DNA of 64,000 bases, from positions 173,850,240 to 173,914,239 of the forward strand of contig CM043944.1 in assembly GCA_014529385.2 (NCBI GenBank), read 5' to 3'. How positions within the stretch are numbered: the stretch's first letter is position 1; every line of letters begins with the position of its first letter. Source of the stretch: Adiantum capillus-veneris (lineage: Eukaryota > Streptophyta > Polypodiopsida > Polypodiales > Pteridaceae). The position numbers were made by a program, and so were the translations under genes. The notes below the pieces were generated by a model, which saw only the letters and a program-made list of their open reading frames with translations, ran no database searches and had not been told where the DNA came from. Below, piece after piece: positions 1 through 10,902 of this stretch.

Positions 1-1139
1 TCCAAGGAGAAAGACAATCTTCTAGTGGCAGAATATTTTCTATCGATGTATACATTTACAGACATATGGTGTAAGGAAAAAAAAGGAAATGCCCATTTTT
101 TTCATCCATATTAGGTATACAGTAAGGCTTCAGCCACTAGAGTTGCATGTCTTGTGTGTTGACATGGAAACACTTCCACCATAGGCCCAGATACCACTTG
201 TTGAATTTCACATAATCCTCCATAGTAAGCTTAAAATAGATTGGCCAGGAAGAGTCTACCTCAATCAGCTTCCCACATGCGATGATGATGCTTGGGTGGT
301 CCCATTTCACTAGAACTCTTCAGGCCTAGAGAAAGCATAGGTCCACTTGCTTTCACCAAATGTTTTAAGTTTTGTGGCTTGGACTTTGCAGTTGATGTAG
401 TTCTACCATTGGAGAGAAAAATCAATGCTGCAAAAAATTTGACTAATGTGAGAGTGTTAGTGCAGTCTCAAAAGAAAAACTCACCATCCTTTCTTCACCT
501 CCTCTATTGGCACTCATTGAAATAATGCTTTGGCTGAAAATAGTGGTGACACCTTTTAGCTCTCCCCCTTGATGCTCTTGATTTGTAATTAGCATGAGAA
601 ATGTGAGATGGGGAGATTACCTCTTGAACCTTGATGATGCTATAACCTGGCAGTAGCACTTTGATGAAGGCATTCAATGCTACTATAGTCTCTTCTTCTT
701 TAGTTCTCCAATTTAAAAAATCCTATAGCCATGCATTACTACTTCATGTTAAGTGAAGGTCTTTGCAAATCCCTTCTCCATGGGGTCACCAAACAGGGGT
801 GGATGTACAAAATAGACAAAGTGGCCTCTACACTAAACTATGCACGATGGCCTCATCATGGGAGGTACACAATAGGGGCACCATCTAGCTTGGGACATGG
901 ATATGCCACACATACAAATGGACAAGATGATATTAATTGACACATCATCTACCTTATAGAACGAGAAACACTATATGATAGAAGGAGCGGGAGGGGCACA
1001 TTGAACACAATGATTTTTGTGGCACATGTGAGTGGTCTATGTCACAAATTGTTGACAAGAACAACTTGCTAGTGGAGGCATTGTAGTGTGAGACACTTGA
1101 CAAAACCAAGATCGTATGACATGCAAAGACACTAGCAAT
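1..1139. other. No recognisable gene
   Basis: Only short open frames without recognisable domains are visible. A PBS-like motif (reverse complement of TGGTATC) occurs near 190-200 next to TTGTTG, which might be an old LTR edge, but nothing else supports it. Confidence 0.4.
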
Positions 1140-1148
1140 AATCTCGCC

Positions 1149-1181
<33 letters not shown>

Positions 1182-1287
1182 ATCAACACAAAAGAATGAG
1201 AGAACAAAACTCATTTCTTAATGATTCTTATAATGGTGTTCAAGAGATGATGAGATTACACTAGCCAGAATATCGCCAAATGGAGAG

Positions 1288-1320
<33 letters not shown>

Positions 1321-1396
1321 CAACACAAAAGCATGAGAGAACCAAACTCATTTCTTAATGACAATTATAATGGTGCCTAAGAGATGATGAGATTAC
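1140..1396. repeat. Tandem duplication (~129 bp period) carrying (GA)n tracts
   Basis: Two adjacent copies start with TCGCCAAATGGAGAG at about 1140 and 1269. Each has a GA tract (1154-1181 and 1291-1319), then AATCAACACAAAAG and a shared end with GAGATGATGAGATTACAC. They differ by scattered substitutions, so the duplication is not recent. Confidence 0.85.
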
Positions 1397-1407
1397 ACAA
1401 TCATCCA

Positions 1408-1408
<1 letters not shown>

Positions 1409-1469
<61 letters not shown>
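1409..1469. repeat. (GA)n microsatellite
   Basis: Uninterrupted GA dinucleotide run of about 60 bp just after the 129-bp tandem duplication. Confidence 0.97.
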
Positions 1470-1473
<4 letters not shown>

Positions 1474-2425
1474 CTGATGTGAAGCGTGTACAATGGAATT
1501 CAAATTTCCATATGGTGTGTGGCAATCCCTAGAGCTAGCAAGCTGCTAGATTAGCGGCAAGTTTAGTACAAGAAACATCATGACAATGAGGATGTTGGCA
1601 GCATAACGAGCAATGACAAGTGCTAAAAGTGCTCGAGAGTAGAATGGCATTGTTGCCCGTTTCGCTAGAGTGCTCATGGTGACTTCTACCTCACTTCATG
1701 TTTTGCATGTGGTGAGTGGTCGTGCATCCTACTATGTTGTTTTTCTACCTCACTCATATCTCATTTCACGCATACGGTGTCTTTGTGGTGGTGTGTTCTT
1801 TGGTGATGATGTCTCACTCTCAAAGTGGTGTGTGTTTGTTTGTCTGATTTTTTGTCCCCAATAGTGACCTCTAACCCTCTTGATATGGAAAGTAGGAAGG
1901 GGAAATCTTCCACAATTTTTAATTGTCAAACAAAGAGGTTCAAGGCACATAGCCCGTGACCTTGCTAGGAAGACCATTGTGTTGGTATTATATAGAGATG
2001 ATGATGCAAGTTAGATCCTCTCTAGCTAGTGGGTGGTCGTTGCTAGAGAGAGGAAAAGAATATAGAATGACTTTTGGTTTTTCAAATTACAAGGAAAGAT
2101 GCAGATAGTGATAGGTAGGGTAAGAATGAAAAATTTACGCGTGGTCATCATGACATCAAAGACAACGTCCAAGGCATGTGTGAGATGGTCTTGATATGCC
2201 CGTTGATGCCCAATTGGGTGATGTAGCACTCATTCAAGTACACATGTTGTATGCAGCCATAGTCACATGCTTCAGTTGTTGTTGTCATGGTCGCCATTGT
2301 TCTTGTTGAGGAGTATGTAAGCATGCAAATGCGTGAAAATATATGAGTGATGGTCGTTGGAAATCTATTTTTTCCTACTTAGGGGATGTTTTGAGAGATG
2401 TTGGAAGATAGATATGAGCATGGAA

Positions 2426-2426
<1 letters not shown>
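1470..2426. other. No recognisable gene
   Basis: Short frames only, no domain motif and no clear repeat edge. The sequence is probably decayed transposon or intergenic DNA. Confidence 0.4.
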
Positions 2427-2478
<52 letters not shown>

Positions 2479-2585
2479 GGTGGGTGTGTGGGGGGTGTGT
2501 GTGCATGTGTGTGTGTATGCAAGTGTTTATGGATTTAAAAATTGCTTTTTTTATATTCTGGTTGATCCAAAACGCAGAGAAAAAT

Positions 2586-2659
<74 letters not shown>

Positions 2660-2747
2660 TCACCATTGAGGGAGATGAGAGCTAAGAGGGTGAGGTATGT
2701 ATGTGTGTACAAGCACGTGTAAATGTATGTGTGTGTGTGTGTGTGTG

Positions 2748-2834
<87 letters not shown>
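2427..2834. repeat. Compound microsatellite cluster (TG)n, (GA)n, (TA)n
   Basis: (TG)n at 2427-2470, (GA)n at 2588-2657, (TG)n at 2727-2749, (AT)n at 2751-2793 and (GA)n at 2794-2834, separated by short unique sequence. Open frames over this stretch are dinucleotide artefacts. Confidence 0.95.
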
Positions 2835-2837
<3 letters not shown>

Positions 2838-2959
2838 TGAGCTAAGGGAGAGATGGAGAGAGGAGACAAGGAGGCCGTTCCTCCTCCTTTGTTGAATTTG
2901 GCTTCATTATTAGCCACCCCATTTTCAAACGATAAATATTATACTGCTTAAATAAGTTA

Positions 2960-3760
2960 AGAGTGGAGTCCCATGGGGGATAAACATCATGGGAAAGGAA
3001 GATGCCCTTGGCTCCAACAATGCTTGACCATAATGCACCCTTTTGACCACCCGTCCCATGGCGAGATTTCTAGTTCTTGTAAGAGGAGTTTTTTGCAAAC
3101 TTTGAAACTTTTAGTGGCTGTTTGTCCACAAAACGTTGAAGCCTTACCATCAAGTGTGTCCCAAGAGAGAGATGGACCAAAATTCAAAAAGCGGCTCTCA
3201 CAAATATAATGCATCTCATCTCCCAAAACCACTTCTTTATGTCTTGCATCCATCGCATGCTCAAATCTTTCTTTTATGCATCTTTTTTGAACTTTTTGAC
3301 CTACATCTCATGCAATTGTCGGAAGTTGATGTAGGGATTTCGATGCATCTTTATCATGTACTCCACAACCCTTTCCATGCCTATAATCTCAATTGGAAGA
3401 GATATCGACTCAAGAAGTTTTTAAGTTTGTAAGAAAATGCTTTTGGACATTCTCAAACTCTTTCCAGGTAGACTTTCATATGCTCCCACCCCACACATCA
3501 ACTCCAAAAAGAAAAACCGTTGTCATCGATGTGTCAAAAATGTACTTCTTGAGAACTCAACACTTGATGTTTCTTGCATTGCACCTGTTCTAAAATGCAT
3601 AGTATGCTCTCTTTTGGGCTTCCAAACGACCCATAGCTCATTCATGCCACTTGTGATTGATTGGAACCTCAAGGCTAAGGTACTTAAAGCTCTTAACAAC
3701 TTCAAGTCTCTCTTTGTTGTACACAATGCATGGCTTCTCCTTGTGGTTAGTTTTCACAAG
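2960..3760 (-). pseudogene. LINE-1 post-RT C-terminal region
   Basis: Minus-strand fragments in several frames continue the RT: ELWVVWKPKRE, GVDVWGGSI, LPIEIIGMERVVEYMIK, MRWMQDIKKWF and LEISPWDGWSKGCIMVKHCW. They keep the order seen in the C-terminal region of plant LINE ORF2 proteins as I recall them (a GxEVWGGSI element, then a helix-rich segment). Stops interrupt it repeatedly. Function of this region is poorly defined; it is thought to help bind the target or the template. Confidence 0.65.
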
Positions 3761-3772
3761 CATAACCTTTTT

Positions 3773-4640
3773 TTAATACTCATTCACAATCGGCTCGCTA
3801 TGCAAGAAAACATTCTCAAGGACAACCATAATCTTTTGTGCCTCCTCTAATATCTTTTTTGGAGGCAATACATCATTCGCATACAACAAAAGCAAGATTA
3901 CCACATTGCAAATAGTGACCACATCAATGCCTTCTTCTTGCATAAACACAAACACCATTTGTTCCAATTGATTGATGTATAGACCAAAAATAGTTGGTGA
4001 TGATGGACGTCCTTGTTTAGCCCCAATAGTGCTTGCAATTTTTTTTAACATTCCTCCTCCCATGCACAATTGACTTATCATCTACTCATTGATTCAAGAA
4101 ACCGTAACCATAAACACTTGGCACTTGGAGTTCTTCCATCCTTCTCCATAAATTGTTACATTGAATCATATCAAAAGCTTTCTTAAAGTCCACAAAGCAA
4201 CAAAAAAAAATGCTTGTATTTCAATTGGCTTTCCTCCATGAGAACACAAAGAGTGAAAAAATCGTGAATGGTGCTATGGAGTTGACAAAAACCCGCTTGT
4301 CCTTTTGTACACTTGCCATTCTCTTCAGCCCAAACACTTAATTTTATGTCCATTATGTAAACAAATAGCTTTTCCATAATAAACCCAATCATTATAGTCC
4401 GGTAGTTACTTATATTCTTTACATCCCCTCCTTTATAAAGAGGTTTCACCCAATGAGTGCTCCAATCACAAGGCATACCATGTTGAAATGCACGATTGAA
4501 TATATCACACATCCACTCATGTGTAAAAGCTCCCATCCTTTTAATTATTTCTAGCTGGGTACCTTGAAGATCTCCTGCCTTGCAAGTGACCAACTTTGCA
4601 AGCCCACCGCACACATTAGGAAAAATTTGGACTTTCAAAG
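3773..4640 (-). pseudogene. LINE-1 reverse transcriptase relic
   Basis: The N-terminal frame (4638-4183) contains WVKPLYKGGDVKNISNYR and KGQAGFCQLHST, the standard fingers and palm motifs of LINE RT. The C-terminal frame (4081-3773) contains GAKQGRPSSPTIFGLYINQL and LLLYANDVLPP. The catalytic YADD of the family appears here as YAND, so the second Asp pair is damaged. A frameshift or small deletion separates the two frames between 4183 and 4081. The protein would copy LINE RNA at the nicked target; this copy cannot. Confidence 0.88.
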
Positions 4641-5072
4641 GGGCCCTATAAGGACTTTGAATTTCTCTCTCTTGTCCAAAACGGGCACTCCGTAAAATGT
4701 TTACAAATGAAATTAAAACTTGTCAAACCTTTTGGATTTAGAATGTAATCATCAAGATCTATCCATTGATATAGCATGCCATTAGATTCTTTATATTCTA
4801 GAAGATTTCATTTTGATGTGACAACTCGCTCTTATAAATGGAATCTCTCCCCACATTTCAACTTCAATGGGGAGGCCATAACTGCTACAAATCAACTCCA
4901 AATTTGTTGGAGTAGAGGGATTTAGAACCTATTTTCTAAGATCTTCCCAATGATGAGTTGGTTGATAGGTTTTGAAAAAGAGTTTATGTACTTCACGGGG
5001 TTGCCCATTTTGGACAAGAGGCAAAGTCAAACCTCCTTATAGGTCCCCTTTGAAAGTCCAAATTTTCCCTAA
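4616..5072. repeat. Inverted-repeat insertion, candidate MITE inside LINE-1
   Basis: The 39 bp at 4616-4654 and the reverse complement of 5034-5072 differ at only 2 positions; both start TTAGG(A/G)AAAATTTGGACTT. Weaker inverted similarity (CTTGTCCAAAA.GGGCA) continues inward. The 457-bp unit has no coding content and sits between the endonuclease and RT parts of the LINE. Terminal inverted repeats, small size and lack of coding suggest a MITE; the target duplication is unclear (CAT is possible). Confidence 0.6.
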
Positions 5073-5639
5073 TGCATCCTCAAAAGTTAAAAAAGAGGGC
5101 ATGCATGGGAATGAACCATAAAATAGCATCTTTGCAGAATTTGTTTGCTCATATATTTTCTTACAATGTGTAGATATCCATGAGGCTCAAGTTATCAAAA
5201 CTCTCAACCCTCTTGCCTCTCAAGTTTCCAAAACTCTCAATCCACTTGCCCCTCAAGTTTCTCCAAAATCTTCCACATAAGCGTGCCTTTTTTTGCACTT
5301 GAAAAATTGTTGTCTGACTTCCCATCTTCTTCTCTTCTTTTGCATCAATGCTTCTTATGTATGGAAATGACTTTGATAGTTGTCTTTGTCCATAGCTGCA
5401 TCAAGCTTTATCACTTTTGAGCATCTTGACATTGTTTATAAAACCACCTTTTTCATGATCTATCTTTGTTGATACCATGGACATGCTTTATGGCAAAGCA
5501 TGTTTTGGTATAGTAACAAATAACTTTCTTGAAAGCTTCCCATTTAATTTCCAATGGTACATCATATTGAAGCTTTTTCATCCATAACTTTTGCTCAACC
5601 ATTTCAATATACATTGGTTCCATTTTCATTCAAAATGAG

Positions 5640-5960
5640 AAATTATCTTCCCTTTGGTTGACATTATCATGTTTAGCTTAGTTGTTCTCCCACATGAAAG
5701 GTCAATACATAAGGTCCGATGGTCTGATTCCATGGTCCATTGGCCAAGCATAAAACCATTTATGCGATACATGAGCACTTTGGAGAGTAGCATATAGGCA
5801 ATCACACTATCCCCATGGTGTTTTCCATATGCAAATTTATTGGTTCCAAGTTTTCTCTCGTGCTCCCCAGTTTCAACAAGGATTACAACATTGGATTTTC
5901 TTGTTAGCTCATCTATTCGAACCCCTGTATTCCATGGGTATCCATTGCAATTACAAAATC
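5640..5960 (-). pseudogene. LINE-1 APE endonuclease, C-terminal part
   Basis: Minus-strand translation from about 5955 reads NGYPWNTGVRIDELTRKSN, then HHGDSVIAYMLLS, and ends MESDHRTLCIDLSC. GDSVIxY and SDHR are the late motifs of the apurinic-like endonuclease that nicks target DNA for target-primed reverse transcription; the His of SDH is catalytic in this family. The frame is open across this stretch without a usable ATG, so it is an internal fragment. The N-terminal half of the domain is not recognisable. Confidence 0.7.
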
Positions 5961-6000
5961 ATACTTTCAATTGTAAATTGACCTCAATGGTCACTCATTT

Positions 6001-6717
6001 CTATTCTCTTGAGGGACTTGCCTCCTCCTTAGGCACGTTTTCCTCATGAGAAATCTCCATGTTTTTCTTATTTCTCTTCTCATATGCCTTGGGAGGTGTG
6101 TTTTGTTTTTTAATAGTGTGTTCTTCATATACATAACATTTTGTATTCATCAAATAAATCCAACTATTATCAAAGATAAACTTTTGCTTGGTTTCATCCA
6201 GCATGATGCATATAATTGGTGGTTCTTGCAAGCAAGGAGCACTTTTCTTACCCACTCTATAAGATCCATAAACCATAACTCTTGACATACCAAAGTGATA
6301 TTTGATAACAATGGCAAGAGAAGGAGGTGTCTCTAACTTGTCTTCAGGAATTCCAAGAATAACCATGTTCTTGGAACGTTTCTCCCGTTCCTTCCATTCC
6401 TATATATCCACATTCTCAACATTCTTTGTTTGAGCCATAGCCTATAAGAGGGAGGAACTAAGAACCACATTGTTACCACATAAATTATGCCATAACTTAT
6501 TTTTGTATACATTTTTCATGTCATATATATCTCGCCTTATGGTGTTAAATTTCTCATCTCTCAATACTCCTTCTTGCCCACGTGATTTCAAAGCATTTAA
6601 GTCCACAAGAGAGCATTTACATTCCTTGATTTCTTCTTCAATTTGCATCAAAAATGTTGTTTTCATCTCAATTTTCCTCTTCAAATTCTCATTCTCAACC
6701 ATAAGAACCCTAAGCAC
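6001..6717 (-). pseudogene. LINE-1 ORF1 relic (coiled coil + L1 RRM-like domain)
   Basis: Two frames follow each other on the minus strand. The first (6717-6442) is a charged helix with heptad-like pattern beginning VLRVLMVENENLKRKIEMK. The second (6366-6001) begins MVILGIPEDKLETPP and contains VYGSYRVGKKSAP and YVYEEHTIKKQ. This matches the L1 ORF1p pattern in which an N(V/M)VI.G(I/V)PE strand is followed by an (Y/F)RVGK segment. L1 ORF1p is an RNA-binding chaperone that coats the LINE transcript. At least one frame break lies between the two parts (6366-6442), so no intact protein is predicted. Confidence 0.65.
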
Positions 6718-6827
6718 GCCATTCTTGATTGCAAGTCCCTGTAAATCTTCACCTTGCTTGTTTACGATCTATTGCAATGATACCAAGTATGTAATGATCA
6801 TGGTTTTTGATGTTGTTGGTTTCGGGG

Positions 6828-6830
<3 letters not shown>

Positions 6831-6881
<51 letters not shown>
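6831..6881. repeat. (AG)n tract: left half of the Copia-1 target site
   Basis: A pure AG run of ~51 bp ends exactly at the TG of the Copia-1 5' LTR. The run resumes as (AG)n at 10903-10921 directly after the 3' LTR. The 5 bp on both sides read AGAGA, consistent with a target duplication within the microsatellite. Confidence 0.95.
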
Positions 6882-6883
<2 letters not shown>

Positions 6884-7109
6884 TTACCATATACATGTGG
6901 TAGTGATGTGTGTGAACACACTAGGACCGCCGGCGCATTTTTTCCCTCTTTAGGAGGTTTTTTCCCCCGAGCATTGTATATACACCCATCACTCTAGGGC
7001 TATCTATCTTTCCATTGCACACTAAGTAACACATTCTCTATTGTGTGCCTTGAGCTTCCTTTGCCTTCTCCAAGCTGTGTGTCACTTCTCTGCAACCCTA
7101 ATTCCAACA
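6882..7109 (+). repeat. Copia-1 5' LTR
   Basis: 228 bp, TG...CA ends. It matches 10676-10902 with a small number of substitutions and short length differences (for example GATGTGTGTGAACAC here versus GATGTTTGTGAACAC there). Confidence 0.95.
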
Positions 7110-7110
7110 A

Positions 7111-7127
7111 TTTGTATCAAAGCAGGT
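7111..7127 (+). promoter_or_regulatory. Copia-1 primer binding site
   Basis: TTTGTATCAAAGCAGG follows the LTR directly. It is a slightly mutated form of TTGGTATCAGAGC, the initiator tRNA-Met complement used by most plant Copia elements. Confidence 0.8.
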
Positions 7128-7444
7128 TACGTCCTCTCGGGCTTAGTCGCCAGCTGCTCCAGCACACGCCTGCTCACTTTCTCCGATTATAGTGAGGTTT
7201 GGTGAGCATTTGCAGGTCGATTACAGTGAGGTTCACAAGCGTTTGGGCTCATTTCGGCATCCATTACCACTACAGGCAGGTCTACACAAGCAATTTTGTC
7301 ATTTTGTGCAGAATTTTTGACAATGTCGATTTCTGCATAATAGATGCCTTACAGTCTTCTACGGTTTGTTCTATATAGCACGTGTTGTTCCCGCTCCGTT
7401 TCTCCTATTTTTGGGCAGTTTTCACATCAGATGCAGCATTTACC

Positions 7445-8515
7445 ATGGCTGACAACAACAAAGATGTCTTCAAGATGTTTGTTGCTAAGGACAGGTTGGA
7501 TGGGGATAATAACCCTATGTGGGCTTATATGATGCAACACGTTCTTGTGTCAAAAGGCGTCTGGAATATTGTGCAGGGCATTGAAGTACATCCTGGTTCG
7601 GAGGATGTAGGCGATGTTGAGGATGTTGCAGGTCTTGCTGCAAGGATTGTTGCTATTAGAGTTGTTTTGCCTATGGTAGAACAAGCTCGTTGGGATGTAA
7701 AGGATGTGCAGGCTCATGCATTGATTGCGCTATCTGTGAAGCGCACCATTGTTCCTCACATCCGTTCAGCAAAATCTGCAAAATAGGGTTGGGATATTTT
7801 GGCTGGTCTTTATGCAAATCGCAATGAGGCTAAAATTGCTTTGCTGCGTAAAGAGCTGGAGTTAAAGATTATGCATGAGGAAGATGATATGGACACTTTC
7901 CTTGCTAGTGTCAAGGGTAGAAATGAGCAACTTATTTCTGCAGGTGAAGTCATTTCAGACAGTTCCCTTGTGCAGATTGTTCTTGATGTCTTACCAGATT
8001 CTTACCAGACTTTTGCTAGTACTTAGAGACTTATGACCCAAGGAAATCCTGAGTTGTCAAGTTTGATGCATTACGCACATTGCTGTTGCAAGAGTCACTT
8101 TCTAGAAAAAACAGGACTAGGTAGTGTGTAGTTAAACAGGTTTTTATTGCTTCTCAGAGAAAGGGTGGAAACAACAATATGGCCACTTCGTATGGTTCTA
8201 CTGCAAGTGGAAAAAATTATGTTCCTAATGCTTCTGCTAGCAGCAATTTGTCTGGAAATTCTGGTGATAAGGGCAAAAAAAATGCATTGCCATTATTGTA
8301 AAGCTAATGATCACTTGATCAAGTCGTGTCCTAAGTTGAAGGCCAAAGAGGCTAAGAAGAAAGAGGGTGCTTTAACTGCAAATGCTAGTTCCACTACAAA
8401 TGCATCCATTGTTGAGTCTTCTGTGAGAGGAGACTGTGTTGCTGATGTTGATGCAGAATGGGCTTTTAGCACAGAGTGCACTTACAATCCTGTTGTCCAT
8501 GATGCATGCTTGTAA
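7445..8515 (+). pseudogene. Copia-1 gag (broken)
   Basis: Starts MADNNKDVFKMFVAKDRLDG with WAYMMQHVLVSKGVW, a typical Copia gag (UBN2-type) N-terminus. A TAG at 7784 interrupts the frame, which continues in the same frame to 8026. A frameshift follows and the frame 8147-8515 carries the nucleocapsid CCHC knuckle CHYCKANDHLIKSC near 8285-8330. Gag would form the cytoplasmic virus-like particle and bind the RNA. With one stop and at least one frameshift it is not functional. Start chosen at the ATG before ADNNK because family gags begin like this. Confidence 0.88.
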
Positions 8516-8533
8516 GTTGTTGCAGATTCACAT

Positions 8534-9952
8534 GTGTGGTATTTCGACAGTGGTCCTACAAAGCACATTACCTCACATCGTGAATTGTTCACCTCTCTCG
8601 AGTCCGTCCCTCATGGGAATTCAGTCACTTGTGCCAACAATGCCTCTTATCCAGTTCAGGGAGTTGGAAAGATTGTGCTTACTGCTGCAAATGGCAGTTC
8701 CTTCACACTTGTTGATGCACTTTATGTACCTAGGATCAAGAAGAATCTCTTGTCTGTATCTGCACTTGCTAGACTTGGACTTGCAGTCAAATTTGTGGAT
8801 GACAGATGTACAGTTCATGATCTCAGTTTTGGTGATGAAATTGTTGCATCTGGCCTTTTGTGCCATGGGCTGTATAAGCTCACTTTGTATGACAAGTGTG
8901 GACAAAATTTTGCAAATGCTGTTGCAGATTCAAGGGCTATTTCTGATGCAAAACTTTGGCATGCACGTTTTGATCATCTGAATTTTTCCAGTTTGCTATG
9001 TTTTCAAAAATCTGATATGGTTTCTTCTTTGCCGCCTCTTGAAGCACCTGCCAAACATGTTTGTGAAGGCTATAATTTGGGTAAGATGCAAAGTTCTAAG
9101 TTTCCAAAGGATGGTTCAGTTCGGGCCACATGCAGGTTGCAACTTGTGCATGATGACGTTTGTGGGCCCATGCAAACTCCATCCATGGGCAATTACCTTT
9201 ACTCCAGGCATGCATGGGTATTCCTGCTTAAAGCGAAGTCCAAAGTTTTTATGTGCTTCAAACAATTTCTAGCTATGGCTGAAAATGTCTCGAAATGTAC
9301 TATGGGCACCCTCCATTCCGATCGAGGCGGGGAGTATATGTCTCATGAATTCAATGCATTTCTGGCTAGTCGTGGGATAAAACACCAATGTAGAGTGCCT
9401 TATACACCTCAGCAAAATGGTGTTGCTGAGAGGAAAAATAGGTCACTTACGAAAATGGCACGATGTATGGTCAAAAGTCAAGCTTTGCCGCATTCTTTTT
9501 GGCTTGAGGCCATCATGTGTGCCACTTATGTACTAAACAGGTGTCCTATGAAAGCTTTGCAATCTATTACTCCATATGAAGCATGGCATGCTAGAAAGCC
9601 TTCTCTTGAGCACATGCGTGTTTTTGGCTGTTTGGCATATGCTTTGGTGCCACAAACACACCGCAAAATATTGGATGATAAGGCTGTCAAATGTATTTTT
9701 GTTGGTTATAATGTTGAAAGCAAAGGTTACAGGTTGTATCATCCGCAAACAAAACGTATAATGGTTTCACGAGATGTAGTGTTTGTGGAAGATTTTGTTC
9801 AACCCTTGCTGTCATGTACTAGAGACAGTACTGTAAGCTCACATGACATTTATGACACTTTGTTGCCTCTTTTCAGTGGTGGAAATACCAATGTCAATTC
9901 CAATGAGGCAAATGTACAGCCTATGGGGGTTTCTAAAAATGTTACAAATTAG
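8534..9952 (+). pseudogene. Copia-1 pol: protease and integrase, 472-codon open frame
   Basis: The aspartic protease motif WYFDSGPTKHIT lies at residues ~2-13 (usual DSGA is DSGP here). The GAG-pre-integrase zinc domain KLWHARFDHLN follows, but its second Cys pair is CEGY, so one zinc ligand is lost. Integrase core residues D (HDDVCGPM), D (HSDRGGEY) and E (NGVAERKN) are all present. About 10 residues appear deleted between the first and second D. The frame ends at 9952 and the linker to RT carries further stops. The protein would integrate cDNA in the nucleus. It starts inside the protease, so it is only part of the polyprotein. Confidence 0.92.
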
Positions 9953-10204
9953 CCTATTACTGATGCAGATGTACATGATGTACTTGATGAGGAAAGGGCT
10001 GAAAATGAGCAAGCTAGAGGTATGCCAAAATGGTTGGTGCACACTCTACGTGATAGTAAATTGGATGCACCTTTGTCTAGTCATACTCGTTCAGGCTCTT
10101 GCCATGCATTTTATGCATCAGATTGTTATGCTTTGGCTGTGTCTAGCTTACATGATGTTGAGGAGCCTCTGTCTTTTGATGAAGCATAGAATTCAGAAAA
10201 TTGG

Positions 10205-10612
10205 ATGGTTGCCATGCAATCAGAATATGATGCACTTATAGAAAATGACACATGGACTTTATGTGATTTGCCTCCTGGCAAAAAGGCCATTGGTACAAAG
10301 TCGGTTTACAAGTTGAAATGCAAGCCGAATGGTGAGATCGATCGCCATAAAGCTCGACTTGTTGCAAAGGGTTATGCACAGCAAAAAGGCATAGATTATG
10401 AAGAGAGTTTTTCTCCCACTTTTCATATGACTACTGTGCATTTTCTATGTGCATTGGCAGCTCATTTTGGTTGGGATGTACATCAGTCACACATTGTTAC
10501 TGCTTTCTTGAATGGTGACATATTTGAGGAAGTTCATGTAACGCACCCTCACGGTTTTGTCATAAAAGGACAAGAGGAAAAATGTGCAGATGTAAGAAGG
10601 CTTTGTCCTTAG
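10205..10612 (+). pseudogene. Copia-1 reverse transcriptase, N-terminal fragment
   Basis: Contains MVAMQSEYDALIENDTWTL, KLKCKPNGEIDRHKARLVAKG and TAFLNGDIFEEVHV, the start of a Copia RT. The first catalytic Asp (usually MDVKTAFLNG) is His here (SHIVTAFLNG). The YVDD motif and the whole RNase H domain are absent, because the sequence jumps to the 3' LTR flank after about 10590. This is an internal deletion of roughly 1.5 kb judged by usual Copia size. Confidence 0.9.
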
Positions 10613-10660
10613 GGCATGGCACTTCCCTTTACTCATGTGCCAGCTCTCGTTCACCGCATC

Positions 10661-10675
10661 ACTCTAGGGGGGATT
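10661..10675 (+). promoter_or_regulatory. Copia-1 polypurine tract
   Basis: CTCTAGGGGGGATT abuts the 3' LTR. The G-rich run is where plus-strand DNA synthesis would be primed. Confidence 0.7.
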
Positions 10676-10902
10676 TGTTACCATATACATGTGGTAGTGA
10701 TGTTTGTGAACACACTAGGACCGTCGGGGCACTTTTTCCCTCTTTAGGAGGTTTTTTCCCCCGAGCATTGTATATACGCCCATCACTCTAGGGTTATCTA
10801 TCTTTCCATTGCACACTAAGTAACACACTCTCTATTGTGTGCCTTGAGCTTCCTTCGTCTTCTCTAAGCTGTGTGCATTTCTTTGCAACCCTAATTCCAA
10901 CA
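10676..10902 (+). repeat. Copia-1 3' LTR
   Basis: 227 bp from TGTTACCATATACATG to CTAATTCCAACA, followed at once by the resumed (AG)n target. Confidence 0.95.

Larger units (their letters stand above)
2960..6790 (-). mobile_element. LINE-1: near full-length, decayed L1-like non-LTR retrotransposon
   Basis: Reading the minus strand from about 6790 down to 2960 gives the expected order of an L1-type LINE. First come ORF1 with a coiled coil and an RRM-like domain, then the C-terminal part of an APE endonuclease, a reverse transcriptase, and the long post-RT C-terminal region. Frames are broken by stops and frameshifts, so this is a dead copy. An inverted-repeat insertion (4616-5072) lies between endonuclease and RT. 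The 3' end is near a GA/TA microsatellite cluster. The assignment rests on motif recognition; a protein search against plant LINEs would fix the ends. Confidence 0.85.
6882..10902 (+). mobile_element. Copia-1: Ty1/copia LTR retrotransposon, internally deleted
   Basis: A 4.0 kb element with two ~228-bp LTRs (TGTTACCAT...TTCCAACA), a tRNA-Met-type primer site after the 5' LTR and a purine run before the 3' LTR. The internal order is gag, protease, integrase, then the start of RT, as in Ty1/copia. RT palm, RNase H and their catalytic residues are missing: coding sequence runs straight into the pre-3'-LTR sequence at about 10610. Gag also has stops and a frameshift. The LTRs are nearly identical, so insertion looks relatively recent. 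It sits inside an (AG)n tract. Confidence 0.93.

Noticed and set aside
190-215. PBS/LTR edge near the left end
   Set aside because: CAGATACCACTTGTTG only partly fits a tRNA-Met site and no partner LTR is in the window.
2357-2917. Open frames rich in ER, VC, SL, YI, HT repeats (also at 12.8-13.2, 21.0-21.4, 22.3-22.7, 27.4-27.85, 35.1-35.4, 35.9-36.1, 48.1-48.5, 51.6-52.0, 62.8-63.1 kb)
   Set aside because: They are translations of dinucleotide microsatellites, open in most frames and on both strands, with no domain.
8621-8905. Antisense open frame over Copia-1 pol
   Set aside because: Shadow of the protease-integrase frame on the plus strand.
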